A stretch of DNA of 64,000 bases from an uncultured Methanomicrobiales archaeon (GCA_903832665.1 CAILCG010000024.1:186001-250000); one strand, 5' to 3'; positions 51,343-59,910 are shown, numbered from the stretch's first letter. The notes: generated by a model from the letters alone, not told the origin. Made by a program: numbers and translations.

Positions 51343-53286
51343 ATGATCGTTGAACTTTTTATTCTTGCAATCCTGGTACTGCTGGCTGGCACCCTGCTGC
51401 CTCTTGCCGCGGTATCGCAGGACCGGAGAATCGTGCGGACGATCTCCCTCTCCTGTATCATCATTGCCTCTCTCCTGCTGGCATGCCTGTCCCTCGCGAA
51501 CCTGTTCTCCGGTAAACCGGTCCCTTTTACCCTCTACCAGCCCCTTCCTCTCGTTTCCCTCTCGTTCGTGATCGACCGGCTCGCCTCCTTTTTCCTGCTA
51601 ATCATTGCGGTCGTGTCGGCTTGTGTCGCCATCTACTTCTCTGAATATATCGAGCATATGGAAGGGCAGTCCCGCAGGAACCTGCTCTGCGGCAGCACCA
51701 GTCTTTTCATTCTCGCGATGGTTCTCATCGTCGCTTCGGCAAACACGCTCTCCTTTTTCCTGTTCTGGGAACTGATGGCAGCCAGCTCGTTCCTGCTGGT
51801 TACCTACGAGTATACCCATGATGAGACCCGGAAAGCCGGGATCTTTTACTTTATGATGACCCAGCTCTCATCGCTCTTTGTCCTGCTGGGAATCATTGTT
51901 CTCTATGTCGTGTCAGGTTCTCTGGCAATCGCCCCGTTAACCGCCGCATCGACTCCCTTGGTTACGCTGGCATTTCTCCTCCTGTTTGTGGGATTCTCTG
52001 TAAAGGCAGGTATCATCCCGTTCCACAAGTGGCTGCCGTACGCCCACCCGGCAAGCCCGTCCCCCATCTCCGCCCTCATGTCAGGCGTCATGCTCAAGAT
52101 CGCCGTGTACGGCATGGTGCGTTTCCTGTTGAACGTCTTCACCCCCGATCTCTGGTGGGGGGTGCTGATCCTGGCAGCGGGTACCGCATCGGCGGTTCTG
52201 GGGATCATCTACGCGTTAAAAGAGCACGACATCAAGGGCATGCTCGCCTATTCGAGCATCGAGAATCTGGGGATCATCTTCATGGGTATCGGCCTGTCGG
52301 TGATCTTTACTGCCAGCGGTCTTCCCGATCTTGCCACCCTCAGCCTGCTCGGAGCGCTCTTCCACTCCTTAAACCATGCGATGTTCAAGAGCCTGCTCTT
52401 CCTCACCGCGGGGTCCGTGGTATCTGCCACCCATACGCGGGATATCGAACACATGGGAGGACTTGCCCACCGGATGCCGGTCACTTCTGCTCTTTTCTTT
52501 GTCGGAGCTGTTGCGATTGCGGCCCTGCCTCCCTTGAACGGGTTTGCCAGCGAGCTCCTGATCTTCATCTCGTTCTTCACCTCGATGGCTGAAGTGATTC
52601 CCCTGTATAAGGTGTTCCTGTTCATCTGCCTTGCCCTGTTTGCCCTGACCAGTGCCCTTTCGGCAGCGTGTGTCATCAAGGCATTTGGATCGATCTTCCT
52701 GGCTCTCCCGCGTTCTCCCGAGAGCGCCGCTGCCCGCGAAGTTCCCCGTGCCATGCTGATCGGGCCGGGCATCCTTGCCGCAGCCTGTATTCTCCTGGGA
52801 GTGGGTGCCCTCCAGATCTTTGCCCTCGTGGGTTTTCCGGTCCCCCTGCCGGATATGCTGCTGGTCAGCCTGCTGCTCATCGGCATGGCCGTCCTTACCT
52901 ACGCGGTGCTCTATTTCACTGCCTCCCGCGAAGTGCGGGTGAGTGAGACCTGGGGATGCGGGACACTCTCGCAGCGGGCATCGGCTGAGTACAGCGGTCA
53001 TGGGTTCTCGGAACCTCTCGACATCATCTTCTCGGCGATCTACCGCACCCGGACCACCAATGAACGGAAGTTCTTTGACCAGAAAAACTGCCACTTCAAA
53101 GAGGGTTACGGAGAGATTCGTCTCTTAAAAGTGTTTGAGGAATATCTCTACACTCCCATTGCGAAGAAGTCCGTTCTGGTGGCTCTTCGCATCTCGCGTT
53201 TCCAGAACGGGTGCCTGGATACCTATCTCCTGTACGTCTTCATCACGGTCATTGCCCTGATCATTTTCCTCGGGTGGTTTGCATGA
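51343..53286 (+). CDS. hyfB: Hyf-like complex, antiporter-type membrane subunit B
   Basis: 647 residues, about 15 membrane helices; family of HyfB/HycC/NuoL-type ion-translocating subunits. Key charged residues of the translocation path are present: Glu143 in FFLFWELMAASSF, Lys221 in FSVKAGIIPFHKWLP and the Lys/His region LKEHDIKGMLAYSSIENLG. The C-terminal 130 residues (TWGCGTLSQRASAEYSGHGF, YRTRTTNERKFFDQKN) are the usual HyfB/HycC extension. Ribosome-binding site AGGGAG lies 8 bases before the ATG. First gene of the six-gene complex; the stop overlaps hyfC (ATGA). Confidence 0.93.
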   Translation: MIVELFILAILVLLAGTLLPLAAVSQDRRIVRTISLSCIIIASLLLACLSLANLFSGKPVPFTLYQPLPLVSLSFVIDRLASFFLLIIAVVSACVAIYFSEYIEHMEGQSRRNLLCGSTSLFILAMVLIVASANTLSFFLFWELMAASSFLLVTYEYTHDETRKAGIFYFMMTQLSSLFVLLGIIVLYVVSGSLAIAPLTAASTPLVTLAFLLLFVGFSVKAGIIPFHKWLPYAHPASPSPISALMSGVMLKIAVYGMVRFLLNVFTPDLWWGVLILAAGTASAVLGIIYALKEHDIKGMLAYSSIENLGIIFMGIGLSVIFTASGLPDLATLSLLGALFHSLNHAMFKSLLFLTAGSVVSATHTRDIEHMGGLAHRMPVTSALFFVGAVAIAALPPLNGFASELLIFISFFTSMAEVIPLYKVFLFICLALFALTSALSAACVIKAFGSIFLALPRSPESAAAREVPRAMLIGPGILAAACILLGVGALQIFALVGFPVPLPDMLLVSLLLIGMAVLTYAVLYFTASREVRVSETWGCGTLSQRASAEYSGHGFSEPLDIIFSAIYRTRTTNERKFFDQKNCHFKEGYGEIRLLKVFEEYLYTPIAKKSVLVALRISRFQNGCLDTYLLYVFITVIALIIFLGWFA

Positions 53287-54224
53287 ACCTGGATTTTCTT
53301 CTTTACCTGGCGATCAATACCCTGGTCGTCATTGCCGTTTCACCCCTCTTTGTCAGCCTGATCAAGAAGATCAAGGCCCGGACCCAGGGGCGGCAGGGCC
53401 CCACCGTCTTCCAGACCTATTATACGCTCATAAAACTGCTGAAAAAAGAGGTCATCTACTCTCCCAACTCCTCGCGGATCATGCGGGTCACGCCGCTGGT
53501 AACGATGGCCGCAATCCTTGTTGCGGCGCTCTTTGTCCCGCTGGTCTTTGTACCTGAACCGGTCGGGGGCATCGGCAACATCATCCTCTTTTTGTACCTG
53601 CTCGCGCTGGCCCGCTTCTTCATGGCACTCGCGGGGCTGGATGCCGGCAGTTCCTTTGGAGGGATGGGCAGCTCGCGGGAGATGAGCATCTCGTCCATCA
53701 TCGAGCCCACGACCATCATTGTCTTTGCTGCGCTCGCGTTCGTCTTTAAAACCCTCAACATCTTTGACATGTTCACCCTCAATGCGTCCACCGGGTCACC
53801 TTCCCCCTCAACCCTCATCCTGATTGGGATCTCGTTGTTCATTATCATCATCGTGGAGACCTCCCGGATACCGGTTGACAATCCCGAGACGCATCTCGAA
53901 CTGACCATGATCCACGAGGGGATGATTCTTGAACAGTCGGGCAGGAACCTGGCCCTCATGGAACTCTCTGCGGCAGTCAAGATGACGGTCCTCATGGCGC
54001 TTCTCATCAACCTGATTGTTCCCTTCGGGCTGATGACTACCCTGACCCTTGCCGGGCTCCTCATTGCCATTGTCGTCTTCGTGGTGAAGGGTTCTATCCT
54101 GGCGGGCATCATCGGTCTCTTTGAATCCTCGATGGCCAAGAAACGGTTCTTCCAGCTCCCGAGTCTCTTTGCCATGGCATTCTTCTTCTCGACCTTAATC
54201 ATCATCATCGCGGTGTTCTCATGA
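53283..54224 (+). CDS. hyfC: Hyf-like complex, membrane subunit C (NuoH/HycD type)
   Basis: About 313 residues with 8 membrane helices, homologous to HyfC/HycD/NuoH, the subunit that connects the peripheral arm to the antiporter subunits. Visible are the cytoplasmic loop RTQGRQGPTVFQTYYTLIKL, the loop SSFGGMGSSREMSISSIIEP and the acidic loop VDNPETHLELTMIHEGMILE that lines the quinone/coupling region in complex I. All coupling-loop residues I can check are kept even though the redox sites in HyfG and HyfI are lost. Start ATG in the hyfB stop; stop overlaps hyfE. Confidence 0.93.
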   Translation: MNLDFLLYLAINTLVVIAVSPLFVSLIKKIKARTQGRQGPTVFQTYYTLIKLLKKEVIYSPNSSRIMRVTPLVTMAAILVAALFVPLVFVPEPVGGIGNIILFLYLLALARFFMALAGLDAGSSFGGMGSSREMSISSIIEPTTIIVFAALAFVFKTLNIFDMFTLNASTGSPSPSTLILIGISLFIIIIVETSRIPVDNPETHLELTMIHEGMILEQSGRNLALMELSAAVKMTVLMALLINLIVPFGLMTTLTLAGLLIAIVVFVVKGSILAGIIGLFESSMAKKRFFQLPSLFAMAFFFSTLIIIIAVFS

Positions 54225-54910
54225 TCGACCAGGCGACCATTGAAGGGATCATCAGGATCCTCTTTGTCTGCATCATCATCACGGCTGCATATATCATCTC
54301 TACGCGAAACCTGCTCACCGTGGTGTCCGTCTACTCGCTCCAGAGCCTCACGCTTGTCGGCATTGCCCTTGCCCTCTGGTCGCTTGACGGTTCCATTGTT
54401 CTCCTGGAAATTGCGGTGATTACGTTGATCAGCAAGGTCATCATCATCCCGTACTTCATTGCAACCATCCAGGAAAAGATCCGGATCAAGCGGGACATCG
54501 AGTTCCACTACTTAAGTCCCACCACCTCGCTCATCATCTCCATGGCCCTGATGCTGGCCATCTACCTGGCGTTCACCCGGATCATGAAGGATTCCCCCAA
54601 TGCGACGGGGGGTCTCATCTTCTTTGGCGCTGTGCTGGGAATATCGCTGATGCTCATGGGAATGATGGTGACGTTCAGCAGGAAGAGGACGATCACCAAA
54701 GTCCTGGGTTTCCTTTCCATGGAAAACGGGGTACTCCTCTTCGGCATGTTCGTGACCGAACTCCCGTTCATCATCGAGTTTTTGATCGTGATCGACCTGA
54801 TCATTCTCGTTATCTTAACAACGATATTGTCGGTGGGTATCGACTCGACTCTTGAGGATTACCATAAACGTCTCCACCGTTTCCATCTCCTGGAAGAGGA
54901 GGAATCATGA
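54221..54910 (+). CDS. hyfE: Hyf-like complex, membrane subunit E
   Basis: 229 residues and about 7 membrane helices, matching HyfE, which corresponds to a NuoK-like subunit fused to extra helices. Features: IIIPYFIATIQEKIRIKRDI, ISLMLMGMMVTFSRKRTITK and FLSMENGVLLFGMFVTELPF; the Glu residues in the last segment fit the NuoK-type Glu pair. Overlaps both neighbours by 4 bases. Confidence 0.9.
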   Translation: MIDQATIEGIIRILFVCIIITAAYIISTRNLLTVVSVYSLQSLTLVGIALALWSLDGSIVLLEIAVITLISKVIIIPYFIATIQEKIRIKRDIEFHYLSPTTSLIISMALMLAIYLAFTRIMKDSPNATGGLIFFGAVLGISLMLMGMMVTFSRKRTITKVLGFLSMENGVLLFGMFVTELPFIIEFLIVIDLIILVILTTILSVGIDSTLEDYHKRLHRFHLLEEEES

Positions 54911-56388
54911 TCCTGATCGCCTTTGTGCTGGTATCCATCATATCGCTCATCATCATTGCAGCTACCCACAACCACCGTCACATGAATACGGTCTGCATCG
55001 CTCAGGCAGCGATCTTTACTCTGCTCGCTTCCTTTGTAGCGCTGTTCCTGCAGGTACCGGTTGTTTCGTTCTTCATTGGCAACGGATTCTTCTTTATCGA
55101 TCATCTCGGGCTTTTTGAGGTACTCATCGCCACGGTCATCTTTACCTGCGCTGCGGTGTATGCCCGAGGGTATATCGAAGGACTTCTTGAGAGCGGTGAA
55201 CTGGAGAAAGGAAGCCTGAAGCTTTTCTATATGGCCTGGGCCCTGCTCCTCCTGGTGATCGTGCTCGCATTCTTCTCGGATAACCTTGCCCTCTTCTGGA
55301 TCTTTGCCGAGCTGACCACCATTCTTTCCGCCATGCTCATTGCCATCCTGGCCGCCCGCGACAACATCGATGCAGCGATCAAGTATATCTTCGTCGCTTC
55401 CGTCTCCATGCTCTTTGCCTTTGTCGGGTTCATCTTCCTCTTCGAGACCTCGCGGGTTAAACTTGGCACCGGTACCCTGAACTGGACCGAGCTCATGCAG
55501 CATGCCGCCATGTTCTCGCCCAGCATGATGATCGCATCCTTTGTGCTCGTCTTTATCGGGTTTGCAGCAAAGTCCGGTATCTTCCCGTTCCACACCTGGC
55601 TGCCCGAAGCCCATGCCAAGGCTCCTTCAGCCGTCAGTGCCATCCTCTCGGGCGTCCTGTTGAACGTGGGTATCTACGGGATCATCCGCGTGTATGCGCT
55701 GGTTCACCAGACAACGGCCTTTGAGACCATTGCACCGATGCTCGCGGTCTTTGGTCTCCTCACGATCGGGATTGCCGCGTTCTCCATGCTTCCCCAGAAA
55801 AACCTGAAAAAACTGGTGGCCTTCTCGAGCGTGGAAAATATGGGGATTATGCTGGTGGGGCTTGCCATCTCCACGCCGGTTGCCATATTCTGGGTGCTCC
55901 TCCATATCCTGGCCCATTCCCTGACCAAGGCATCCCTGTTCTTCTCATCCGGTATCCTGCACCGCCAGTTCCGGAGCCGTTTCTCGAGCGACGCAGTCGA
56001 CGAGATCAAAGATGTATTCCGGTACCAGCCCCTGGCCGTATGGGGAGTTATCCTTGGGGGGCTTGCGATCATCGGTATGCCCCCGTTCCCCATCTTCTTC
56101 ACGGAATTCTTCATCATGCTGCAGCTGGGGACCGTCTCCCTGCCCGTACTGGCCGTCCTGATGATCCTCCTGTTCATTGCTGCGGGGGGACTGGGATACT
56201 TTGTGCTCACGACTTTTACCCAGGTGTCCGAACCGGATGCCCCCTCAGACATTGAACCCTACCGGGTCCCCGCCAGCATGAAAGTCCCCATCATCTTTTT
56301 GCTCGCGCTTCTCCTGCTCATCGGGATCCTGCTTCCGGCACAGGGTATGGAGTTTCTCAACCAGATCGTCATGGAGCTGAAATTCTGA
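54907..56388 (+). CDS. hyfF: Hyf-like complex, antiporter-type membrane subunit F
   Basis: 493 residues, about 14 helices, NuoN/M/HyfF type. The translocation-path residues are present: Glu135 in LALFWIFAELTTIL, Lys222 in AAKSGIFPFHTWLPEAHA and the Lys-rich turn NLKKLVAFSSVENMG. Together with subunit B this gives two antiporter-type modules. A HyfD-type third module is not encoded. Stop overlaps the hyfG start by one base. Confidence 0.92.
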   Translation: MILIAFVLVSIISLIIIAATHNHRHMNTVCIAQAAIFTLLASFVALFLQVPVVSFFIGNGFFFIDHLGLFEVLIATVIFTCAAVYARGYIEGLLESGELEKGSLKLFYMAWALLLLVIVLAFFSDNLALFWIFAELTTILSAMLIAILAARDNIDAAIKYIFVASVSMLFAFVGFIFLFETSRVKLGTGTLNWTELMQHAAMFSPSMMIASFVLVFIGFAAKSGIFPFHTWLPEAHAKAPSAVSAILSGVLLNVGIYGIIRVYALVHQTTAFETIAPMLAVFGLLTIGIAAFSMLPQKNLKKLVAFSSVENMGIMLVGLAISTPVAIFWVLLHILAHSLTKASLFFSSGILHRQFRSRFSSDAVDEIKDVFRYQPLAVWGVILGGLAIIGMPPFPIFFTEFFIMLQLGTVSLPVLAVLMILLFIAAGGLGYFVLTTFTQVSEPDAPSDIEPYRVPASMKVPIIFLLALLLLIGILLPAQGMEFLNQIVMELKF

Positions 56389-57968
56389 TGACTTCAGATA
56401 CGGATATCGGGATTAGGGCGGCACAGGAATTCCTGGGCACGGATCTGCTGAAAGACCGGATCAATGCCGGACCCTATGATGAACAGTACGTGCGCATCGA
56501 AGAGACGGAATTTGAGTCCGCAGTAACGCACCTGGCTGCCAACAAGTTTGTCCTGATCAGTCTCTTCTGCTGCGAAGGCTTCACGGCAAACGCAGCCCAG
56601 ACGCTCTTTTACGTCTTCGAACGGAGGACGAGCATCCTCGTGCTGGTTCGGGGGGTAAATGGACAGGCTACATCCGTTGCCGATCTCTACCCGGCAGCCT
56701 CCTGGTTTGAACGGGAATGCCGGGACGGGTTCGGTGTTGAGTTTGCGGGGGCTTTCGATACCCGGCGGCTCTTCCTGCACGAGACCTACCCGGAGGGTTT
56801 CCACCCGCTGAAAAAATCATTTAAGAATGCGCCGGTTGTCACCAAAAAGACCGTTGACCCTGCCGGGGAATACCCGTTCCGGGAAGTGAGCGGTGAGGGG
56901 GTATACCAGGTGCCGGTGGGCCCGGTGCATGCGGGAATCATTGAGCCGGGGCATTTCCGGTTCAGCGTGATCGGGGAGTCGATCTTCAATCTTGAGGTCC
57001 GGATGTTCTACAAGCACCGGGGCATCGAGAAACTAGCAGAGGGGAAGACCCCGCAGGAGTGCGTGCGGATCGCCGAAGCAGTGAGCGGCGATGAATCTGT
57101 AGCGAATGCAACCGCGTTCTGCATGGCTATTGAGAAGATCTCCCGGGTGCCGGTCCCCGAACGGGCCTGGTACCTGCGGACCATTCTCATGGAACTCGAG
57201 CGTCTCTGCTCGCACCTGGGGGACCAGGCCGGGATGCTGGTCGATGTGGCGTACCCCCTGGGGGCCAGCCAGTTCTCGGTACTGCGGGAGGAATGTTTCC
57301 GCGAGAACGATCGCCTTACCGGTTCACGGTTCCTGCGGGGGATGGTATCTCCCGGCGGTCTGAACCGGGACATTCCAAAAGCGCAGCTCGATGAGCTGGC
57401 TGCATTTGTTCACCAGATGCGGAACCGGTACAAGGTCGGGCTGAAGATTGTGCTCTCCACCGCGTCAGTGATCGACCGCTTTGCTACGACCGGAGTGATC
57501 CGCCCGGCACTGCTGCGCCCGCTCAATATCACCGGGCCGGCCGCACGGGCGTCCGGTGGCAAGGTCGATGTCCGGGTGAACCACCCCTATGGTATCTACG
57601 ACAAGTTCGCCCCCAGGGTGCCACGGCTCCGGGACGGGGATGTCCTCTCCCGGTTTACGATCAAGGCCTCGGAGGTCATGGACTCGCTGGATCTGATCGA
57701 ACGGCTGATTGCCGCCATGCCGGAGGGAGCCGTCCGGTCCGATGCCCCGGTCCGCGATGGCTACACCCTTGCGATGGTGGAATCTGCCCGCGGCCAGAAT
57801 CTCTGCTGGGTCTGGATCAAGGGCGGCGTCATTGAACGGTACAAGGTGAGGACCGCATCGTTCTGCAACTGGCTGGCGATCGAGCATGCAGTGCAGGGAA
57901 ATATTGTCCCGGATTTCCCGGTCATCAACAAGAGCCTGAACCTCTCGTACGCGGGGACGGACCTGTGA
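56388..57968 (+). CDS. hyfG: Hyf-like large subunit, NuoC-NuoD type, without NiFe ligands
   Basis: 526 residues: a NuoC-like N-terminal domain (about 1-140, ASWFERECRDGFGVEFAGAF, RRLFLHETYPEGFHPLKKSF) and a hydrogenase-large-subunit/NuoD domain. In true hydrogenases the domain begins with R-x-C-G-x-C and ends D-P-C-x-x-C. Here the first motif reads RIAEAVSGDESVANATAF (Ala229 and Val232 at the Cys positions) and the end reads SLNLSYAGTDL (Ser520 and Gly523). All four Ni-Fe-binding Cys are therefore gone. The gene stops right after that motif, so the C-terminal peptide cut off during NiFe maturation is also missing. The protein cannot be a hydrogenase; other regions (GIIEPGHFRFSVIGESIFNL, MELERLCSHLGDQAGML) are well kept, so the fold is under selection. 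Confidence 0.92.
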   Translation: MTSDTDIGIRAAQEFLGTDLLKDRINAGPYDEQYVRIEETEFESAVTHLAANKFVLISLFCCEGFTANAAQTLFYVFERRTSILVLVRGVNGQATSVADLYPAASWFERECRDGFGVEFAGAFDTRRLFLHETYPEGFHPLKKSFKNAPVVTKKTVDPAGEYPFREVSGEGVYQVPVGPVHAGIIEPGHFRFSVIGESIFNLEVRMFYKHRGIEKLAEGKTPQECVRIAEAVSGDESVANATAFCMAIEKISRVPVPERAWYLRTILMELERLCSHLGDQAGMLVDVAYPLGASQFSVLREECFRENDRLTGSRFLRGMVSPGGLNRDIPKAQLDELAAFVHQMRNRYKVGLKIVLSTASVIDRFATTGVIRPALLRPLNITGPAARASGGKVDVRVNHPYGIYDKFAPRVPRLRDGDVLSRFTIKASEVMDSLDLIERLIAAMPEGAVRSDAPVRDGYTLAMVESARGQNLCWVWIKGGVIERYKVRTASFCNWLAIEHAVQGNIVPDFPVINKSLNLSYAGTDL

Positions 57969-57978
57969 GGCGAAAAGC

Positions 57979-58494
57979 ATGGTAAACGCACTAACCTGTC
58001 TCTTAAAAAAGAACGTGACCGAAGAGGCGCCGGCCCGGGATGAAGAGGTCGAGGCAATCGGCCGCGAGATCCGGACCGTGATCGATGCAGTCTTCGGCCG
58101 GAGCCTGGCGATCCGCGAACTGGATACCGGTAGCGACAATGCCACGGAGATCGAGATCAACAATCTCAACAACCCCTTCTATGATGTGGAACGGTTCGGC
58201 ATCAGTTTTGTTGCCTCCCCCCGTCACGCAGATCTCCTGCTCGTGACCGGTGCTGTCACGCACAACATGGAGATCGCGGCGAAGAAGACCTACGATGCGA
58301 TGCCGTCTCCCAAATTCGTTGTCGCGGTCGGCGATGATGCCTGCACCGGTGGGATTTTTGCCGGGACCTATGCGGTTCTTGGCGGGGCGGACAAGATCTT
58401 CCCGGTGGACCTGAAGATCCCAGGCAATCCCCCCACACCGGCGCAGATCCTGTCGGGTCTGCTTGCCCTGATGAAGAAGGCCCGGAAGGAATAG
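57979..58494 (+). CDS. hyfI: Hyf-like small subunit, NuoB type, without iron-sulfur ligands
   Basis: 171 residues homologous to HyfI/HycG/NuoB, which carry the proximal [4Fe-4S] cluster. The usual ligands are C-x-x-C in D-T-G-G-C-N-G-C-E-I-E, a Cys in G-D-C-A-x-x-G-G and a Cys in P-G-C-P-P. Here they read DTGSDNATEIEI (Asp53, Thr56), VGDDACTGGIF (Asp120) and IPGNPPTPAQIL (Asn150), so none of the four ligands is left, while the surrounding residues are unchanged. One Cys (122) sits two positions after the lost third ligand. The subunit can hardly bind the cluster. Last gene of the operon, 10 bases after hyfG, followed by a tandem repeat and a T-run. Confidence 0.9.
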   Translation: MVNALTCLLKKNVTEEAPARDEEVEAIGREIRTVIDAVFGRSLAIRELDTGSDNATEIEINNLNNPFYDVERFGISFVASPRHADLLLVTGAVTHNMEIAAKKTYDAMPSPKFVVAVGDDACTGGIFAGTYAVLGGADKIFPVDLKIPGNPPTPAQILSGLLALMKKARKE

Positions 58495-58506
58495 ACCCAC
58501 AGGACC

Positions 58507-58574
58507 AGATCCATAGAACCATTCATAGAACTAGATCTGTAGAACTAGATCCATCGAGCTGGATCCACAGAACT
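58507..58574 (+). repeat. Five tandem units of about 14 bp
   Basis: Consensus AGATCCATAGAACT: units at 58507-58520, 58521-58532 (two bases shorter), 58533-58546, 58547-58560 and 58561-58574, each with 1-4 differences. A T-run (58576-58581) follows at once, so the block may be part of the terminator of the Hyf-like operon. No gene is present between 58495 and 58635. Confidence 0.6.
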
Positions 58575-58635
58575 CTTTTTTCCGCCCGGTACGTTACGGG
58601 GACAATATATATTCCCGGGGAATAACCGGTACCGC

Positions 58636-59415
58636 ATGAGACCGGTACGCCAATGGGGGCCGGGACCTTATCCGGTTGCCGTCATTCACGGGGGACCGGG
58701 GGCCCCGGGCGAAGTGGCACATGTTGCGCGGGAACTTTCCCGGGTGAAATGCGTGCTCGAACCCTTCCAGACCGAGACCTCCCTTGAGGGGCAGATCCAG
58801 GAGCTCCGGGGGGTCCTGGTGGAGCACGGCAAAATTCCCTTAACCCTTATCGGTTTTTCCTGGGGAGCGTTTCTCTCATGGATGGTTGCGGCACGCTATC
58901 CCGCACTGGTTAGCAGACTGATCCTGGTCAGCAGCCCCCCGTTTGAGGAGCAATACGCGGTATCGGTGACCAAGACCCGGCTGGACCGGCTCAAGGCAAA
59001 GGAACGCGCTGAAGCACAGGCGCTGTTGGGACAGATCGAGGATCCTGCTACGCCCGACAAGAATGTGCTGCTCGGGAAGCTGGGGTGTCTCCTTGCGATT
59101 GCGGATGCCTACGATCCGATCTCCCTGGAGAACGAGGCATTCCACTGCCAGTATGATATCTTTAAGAATGTCTGGGACGAGGCGGCGGAGATGCGGAAGA
59201 GCCAGGTTCTCCTGAGGATGGCCCATTCGATCAAATGCCCCGTAGTGGCGATACATGGTGACTATGATCCGCATCCGGCTGAAGGCGTGAACGACCCGCT
59301 CACCCGGGAACTTTCGGATTTCCGGTTTATCCTTTTGAAGAAGTGCGGTCACCGGCCGTGGATCGAGCGGAATGCGGGCGAGGAGTTCTTCGAAACCCTG
59401 GCTAAGGAGATTTGA
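58636..59415 (+). CDS. Alpha/beta hydrolase
   Basis: 259 residues. Oxyanion region VAVIHGGPGAPGE, nucleophile Ser in LIGFSWGAFLSWMVA (G-x-S-x-G), acid in AIHGDYDPHPAEG and His in KKCGHRPWIERN complete the catalytic triad. The HGGPG motif resembles proline iminopeptidase-type hydrolases, but the lid is short and the substrate is unknown. An independent gene after the Hyf-like operon, with a TATA-like GACAATATATATTCC (58601-58615) about 25 bases before the ATG, so the transcript is probably almost leaderless. Confidence 0.88.
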   Translation: MRPVRQWGPGPYPVAVIHGGPGAPGEVAHVARELSRVKCVLEPFQTETSLEGQIQELRGVLVEHGKIPLTLIGFSWGAFLSWMVAARYPALVSRLILVSSPPFEEQYAVSVTKTRLDRLKAKERAEAQALLGQIEDPATPDKNVLLGKLGCLLAIADAYDPISLENEAFHCQYDIFKNVWDEAAEMRKSQVLLRMAHSIKCPVVAIHGDYDPHPAEGVNDPLTRELSDFRFILLKKCGHRPWIERNAGEEFFETLAKEI

Positions 59416-59633
59416 AAACGACAGGAGGGTCCGGGACGTGCCCGGATCATGCCACTCATTTGTTGGCCGGAACTTTTCTGGTGCGGGCCTTAGCTGGTTG
59501 AGCAGGATCCGGAATCCAATTTTTGTGCATATTTTTTGAACATTTTTGCATCTTTTTGTTCAACAAATTTCGTTTCGCATCCCACATTTTCGTACCAGAC
59601 TCTGCTGAAAAATTTTCAATCGCGTACAGGGGG

Positions 59634-59691
59634 TGTCAGTTAGCGAACCGTGGCACGGATAATTATCCGCGGCGCGGATGTACAACTGACA
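59634..59691. repeat. 58-bp interrupted palindrome
   Basis: TGTCAGTT (59634-59641) and AACTGACA (59684-59691) are perfect inverted 8-mers, and exactly at their common centre lies the perfect 14-bp palindrome CGGATAATTATCCG (59656-59669). Further partial pairing (CCG 59648-59650 with CGG... 59675-59677) joins both. This is the layout of a miniature inverted-repeat element or of a protein-binding cruciform. Confidence 0.6.
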
Positions 59692-59910
59692 ACAAACTTT
59701 TTTCTCCCGGCGTGACGGTCCGGCAATAAAAATCAAAGTCTGATTAAAAAATTTCAGGCCGGGGCGAGGGGTCGATTGAAAAAAAAGTTTCAGAGATTGA
59801 TTTTATTGTTTTTCGTGCAAAACGCGGATCGGGTTTTGTACTGCAAAAGTACTGGAACTTAATCCAAATTTTTCACTCAAATCCTAAGAATTAACAAACC
59901 GATCAAGTAG

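Noticed and set aside
51343-58494. Calling the six-gene cluster an energy-converting hydrogenase or formate hydrogenlyase
   Set aside because: All Ni-Fe cysteines in the large subunit and all cluster ligands in the small subunit are absent, and there is no ferredoxin-like or maturation gene.
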